In this document: in pieces, positions 60,745-64,000 of the stretch
Layout: each line of letters starts with the position of its first letter
Position numbering within the stretch: the stretch's first letter is position 1
Source: Variovorax sp.
GTDB taxonomy: Bacteria > Pseudomonadota > Gammaproteobacteria > Burkholderiales > Burkholderiaceae_C
DNA length: 64,000 nt
Assembly: GCA_025352265.1 (NCBI GenBank)
Contig: JANXTS010000010.1
Location: 1-64,000 of the forward strand
Direction of reading: 5' to 3'
Translations under genes and position numbers: made by a program
Notes under the pieces: generated by a model
Database searches by the model: none
What the model was told of the DNA's origin: nothing
The model's input: the letters and a program-made list of their open reading frames with translations, nothing else

Positions 60745-62000
60745 TTAGGCTGCGCCACCCGCAATATCGATCCCGGTGGTCAGGCAATTGGTTGCGTTCG
60801 CTCCAATCAGTGGCGTCAATCCTTGCGTGAGTAAAGTCTGCTCACCACGCAACTCCCCGTTGCCGAAGAACCGGATGTAGTCAGTCGCCAGCGCGTCGCT
60901 TTGCTGCACCGCCAAGGCACCGAAGGCCAACGTACCGATGCCGGTCATGCTGGTGGCACCTGCCAGATCGGCTGCGGCAAAGGCTCCCAAAGCATGGCCA
61001 ACGCCGCTCAACAGGTCACGCCCGCCGCCGCTCCACGCCGCGCCGACCGCTTGGCCCAAACTGACATCGCTGCGGTTTAAATAGGCCCCTGCGGCACCCG
61101 TGATGTTGTCCCACCCGGACTGTGACGGCCGGATCGAATCAGTGCGAACGGCTGCGCTTGCATCCGCCATCTGCCGCACCACCATCGACTGATAGCTGAA
61201 GTTGTTGAGCAGGTCGCGTGCATCCATGTCGGGATAGGCGCCGGTGTTGCAGCGGTCGCCGCCTGCGCAGCCTGCGCCGTCGCCTGTGCCCTCTGAAACG
61301 CAATCTGATCGGTCACACGCTGGTCATTGGCCAGCAGCCGCCCGCCCGCCGCCAGTACGCCCGACAGCGTGTCATCGCTCACGTCCGCCAGATACGGCAC
61401 GTTCAACGTGGCGCCCGTCTGCAAGCCATGGATGTTCGCGTAAGTGGGCGACACGCCACCGGCCTGCATCAGTGCGCCGGCCATGCGTTCGTCCCCGTAG
61501 TAGCCGCGCGCAATGCTGGCGTAGCTGTCGCCCCGGGCCACTTGGTACGTGTCCATGGTGCTGGCAGCGGCCACATTGCCCGGCCAGTTCGTGATGCCGT
61601 TGGGCGTTTCGCCCAACCCATAGCCGCCGGTCGACTGCCACGGGCGATCCCCGAGCGTCGAGATGCCTTGTGTGGACGGTCCATCGACAGAGACCCTCGA
61701 GAAGTTGTCGCTCTGAATGTCCGAGCCATTGCTGAAGCCCCGATCCGCCCGCAACGCGCTGCTGCTGTCGCCAGCCCGCCGGCGAAGCCCGAAACCGTGC
61801 CGATGGCAAGGCCCTGCCCGAATTGCCCGAGACCCGAGAACGCATTGGCACTGCCCAAGGCGCCACCGACCGCTGAGCCGACCCCGGCCCCGATGGCGCT
61901 CGCCGCGACACCGCTCCAGCTGAAAATGGAGAAATCATCGAGGCGCAACCTCCGGCGCGCATTGTGTCGTGACATCAAACCCAGTGTGCTCACCCCGCTT
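60745..62000 (-). pseudogene. LysM-containing polymorphic toxin fragment broken by at least two frameshifts
   Basis: Minus frames in series: SGVAASAIGAGVGSAVGGALGSANAFSGLGQFGQGLAIGTVSGFAGGLATAA, then RADRGFSNGSDIQSDNFSRV...YQVARGDSYASIARGYYGDERMAGALMQAG...LQTGATLNVPYL, then MDARDLLNNFSYQSMVVRQMADASAAVR...GIDIAGGAA*. Confidence 0.65.
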
Positions 62001-62360
62001 GAGCAATTCCTCCTGGTCGAGGTGCGGGTGCTCAAGGTCGGTGCGCACCGTTCCATACGGCTTCATCAACGCAGCCAATTCCAGTTGGAAGCGCTCGTAG
62101 TCTTGCGGCTGCTGGAAGCCATAAATGACAAGATCAAACATCACCGCACGCCCATCTCTTGCTGTTACGCCCCCGCCCGTGTACTGCTTGCCGCAGTAAA
62201 TCTGGATTTGCCAATCTTGGCCGTTGCTGGAAACCGCTCCAAGGGCGTTCATGCCATAGCGTCGCGCCAAATCCATGAAGGCTTGGTACAGGTCTTTGGT
62301 CGAACGCCCCTCTGGTGATACATACAGAGAACCAGTGAAGGTCGATGGAATCTGATTCAA
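61935..62360 (-). CDS. Hypothetical protein, possible displaced immunity protein
   Basis: MNQIPSTFTGSLYVSPEGRSTKDLYQAFMDLARRYGMNALGAVSSNGQDWQIQIYCG..., lies directly upstream of the broken LysM/toxin fragment. Confidence 0.5.
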   Translation of the reverse strand: MNQIPSTFTGSLYVSPEGRSTKDLYQAFMDLARRYGMNALGAVSSNGQDWQIQIYCGKQYTGGGVTARDGRAVMFDLVIYGFQQPQDYERFQLELAALMKPYGTVRTDLEHPHLDQEELLKRGEHTGFDVTTQCAPEVAPR

Positions 62361-62568
62361 ACTCCCTTCCGGGCGCGGTCAGCAAGCTACCAGGAAAGCC
62401 AGCAAGCACGCCGGCCACGGCCTTACGCGAAAGATGGCGTTAGCGTTCATTGCTGGGCGTCTGAAATTGGCGCAATAGCATGACGTTGTACTTGACGCCG
62501 GCCTGCCAAGAGAGCTGGCCCCATTCGTCTGAACAGATTCCGAATCTTTTTAAGTGGATCCTGCGGGG

Positions 62569-63373
62569 TCAGGCTGCCTCGGCCGAAGGCCGTGGCAGCG
62601 AGTCGAAGTACACCACATCGGGTGTGCGCGCCTGCAGGCTCGAGTGCGGCCTGCGGGCGATGTGGAACTCGATGTATCGTCCGATTCCGGTTCGCGCCTG
62701 ACTCACGCTCTCGTAGGCATGCAGGTACACCTCCTCGTACTTGATCGATCGCCACAGCCGCTCGATGAACACGTTGTCGCGCCAGCAGCCTTTGCCGTCC
62801 ATTGAGATGCGGATGCCGTGGTCGGTGAGCAAGCCGGTGAAGGCCGCACTCGTAAATTGGCTGCCCTGGTCGGTGTTGAAGATCTCGGGCGTGCCGTATC
62901 GGGTGATCGCCCCCTCGACAGCGTCCGTGCAGAACTCGGTATCCATCGAAATCGACAACCGCCAGGCCAGCACCCGGCGGCTGTACCAGTCGATCACCGC
63001 CGCCAGGTAGACGAATCCTCTGGCCATCGGGATATAGCTAATGTCCATCGCCCAGACCTGATTGGCGCGGGTAGATCGTGCGCCCGGGTGTCTTCTTGCT
63101 GGTGTTGGGCTTCCTGTAGAGCGCAGTGATTCCCATGCGCCGCATCAGCGTGCTCATGCGCTTGCGGCCCGCAGCGATGCCTTCTCCTCCCAGCAGATCG
63201 CGCAGCATGCGCGCGCCGGCGAACGGCAACTCCAAGTGCAACTCGTCAATGCGGCGCATCAGCTTCAGGTCTTCATCGCTCACGGGCTTGGCCGTGTAGT
63301 AGGCCGATCCGCGGCTGATGTTCACCAATGCGGCTTGGCGCCGGATCGGTAGATCGTGGCCTCGGTCGATCAT
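62569..63373 (-). pseudogene. IS3-family transposase OrfB, frameshifted
   Basis: N-part ends KKTPGRTIYP then frame change into NQVWAMDISYIPMARGFVYLAAVIDWYSRRVLAWRLS...; residues usual between these segments are missing. Confidence 0.85.
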
Positions 63374-63630
63374 CGCTTTGCGCTCAGCATGCCGGCCTTG
63401 ATGAGCGCGCCTTCCAAAAAATCATTCTCCAGCGCCAATTGGCCGATGTTCGCGTGCAGGGCCTTCAGGTCGATCGCCGGCTCTGCTGCCGATGGCTCGC
63501 CGCCGAATACGTCGGCCGCTCGCGTGAGCAACTGGTTCTTCCAGTCGGTGATCTGGTTGGGATGCACGTCATGCTGATGCGCCAATTCGGCCAGCGTCTT
63601 GTCGCCTCGAACAGCGGCTAACGCCACCAA
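63370..63630 (-). CDS. IS3-family transposase OrfA
   Basis: ELAHQHDVHPNQITDWKNQLLTRAADVFGG. Confidence 0.9.
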   Translation of the reverse strand: MVALAAVRGDKTLAELAHQHDVHPNQITDWKNQLLTRAADVFGGEPSAAEPAIDLKALHANIGQLALENDFLEGALIKAGMLSAKR

Positions 63631-63775
63631 CGCCCAAGAATGCCGCTGAGTGCGTGCGGCGGGGTCTTCTGCTCATCTTTGCTCCAATCTTCACAGGCGA
63701 GGCCCTCGCCTTCAGGAGCAGTTTCCACACTTATTGGATTGTTCAGATTTCCGGGGCCAGCTCTCTAAGGGTGAG

Positions 63776-63982
63776 CTATTTGTGCACACGCCAAAGATAG
63801 GTGGCTGCAACCTGCAGACCAACGCCGAACAGCACGACGCCTGCAAAGGGCAGATCAACAGCCGCAAACGATCTCTGATCGTAAAACGGCGGGAAGATCA
63901 GACCAACAAGGGCGATGAGGGCAACCAGCAATGGAGAAGGGAAGCACGCCCACAAAGCAACGATAGCAAGGATGCAGGCCAC
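63776..63982 (-). CDS. Small hypothetical membrane protein, possibly extending past the window edge
   Basis: MACILAIVALWACFPSPLLVALIALVGLIFPPFYDQRSFAAVDLPFAGVVLFGVGLQVAATYLWRVHK. Confidence 0.45.
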   Translation of the reverse strand: MACILAIVALWACFPSPLLVALIALVGLIFPPFYDQRSFAAVDLPFAGVVLFGVGLQVAATYLWRVHK

Positions 63983-64000
63983 GTTGCAGAGTCGCAGTAA

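Larger units (their letters stand above)
62509..63766 (-). mobile_element. IS3-family insertion sequence with a disrupted orfB
   Basis: OrfA 63370-63630 and OrfB in two frames (63038-63373 and 62569-63048). Terminal inverted repeats AGAGAGCTGGCCCC...TCTGAACA at 62509 and the reverse complement ending at 63766. Confidence 0.8.

Noticed and set aside
62500-63775. Target-site duplication flanking the IS3 element
   Set aside because: Flanks (…GCCTGCCA and AAGGGTGA…) show no convincing matching 3-4 bp repeat.

Overview
The window is a betaproteobacterial chromosome segment. Gene content and order (guaA-guaB, rnfH-ratA-smpB, rimP-nusA-infB-rbfA-truB, lptFG, argA) suggest Burkholderiales, probably Comamonadaceae; this is inferred from gene content only. 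Most of it is an ordinary core genome. Accessory parts are: (1) the edge of a genomic island at about 1-3.3 kb, with an AbiE-type TA pair, an AlpA-like regulator and a P4-type integrase abutting the 3' end of guaA; (2) a decayed phosphonate locus at about 30.4-32.1 kb; (3) a small prophage remnant at about 36.1-39.3 kb next to tRNA-Ser(GGA); (4) a right-hand region at about 56-64 kb with a DDE recombinase, broken LysM/polymorphic-toxin cassettes, candidate immunity genes, a PIN-type TA module inserted between toxin fragments, and a damaged IS3-family element. The best leads are the toxin/immunity cassette region, an apparent TGG-to-TGA nonsense codon splitting a secreted PQQ-type dehydrogenase, a structured leader upstream of a 50-aa phage ORF, and the phosphonate pseudogene cluster. 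All family assignments come from reading translated sequence; no database search was run.
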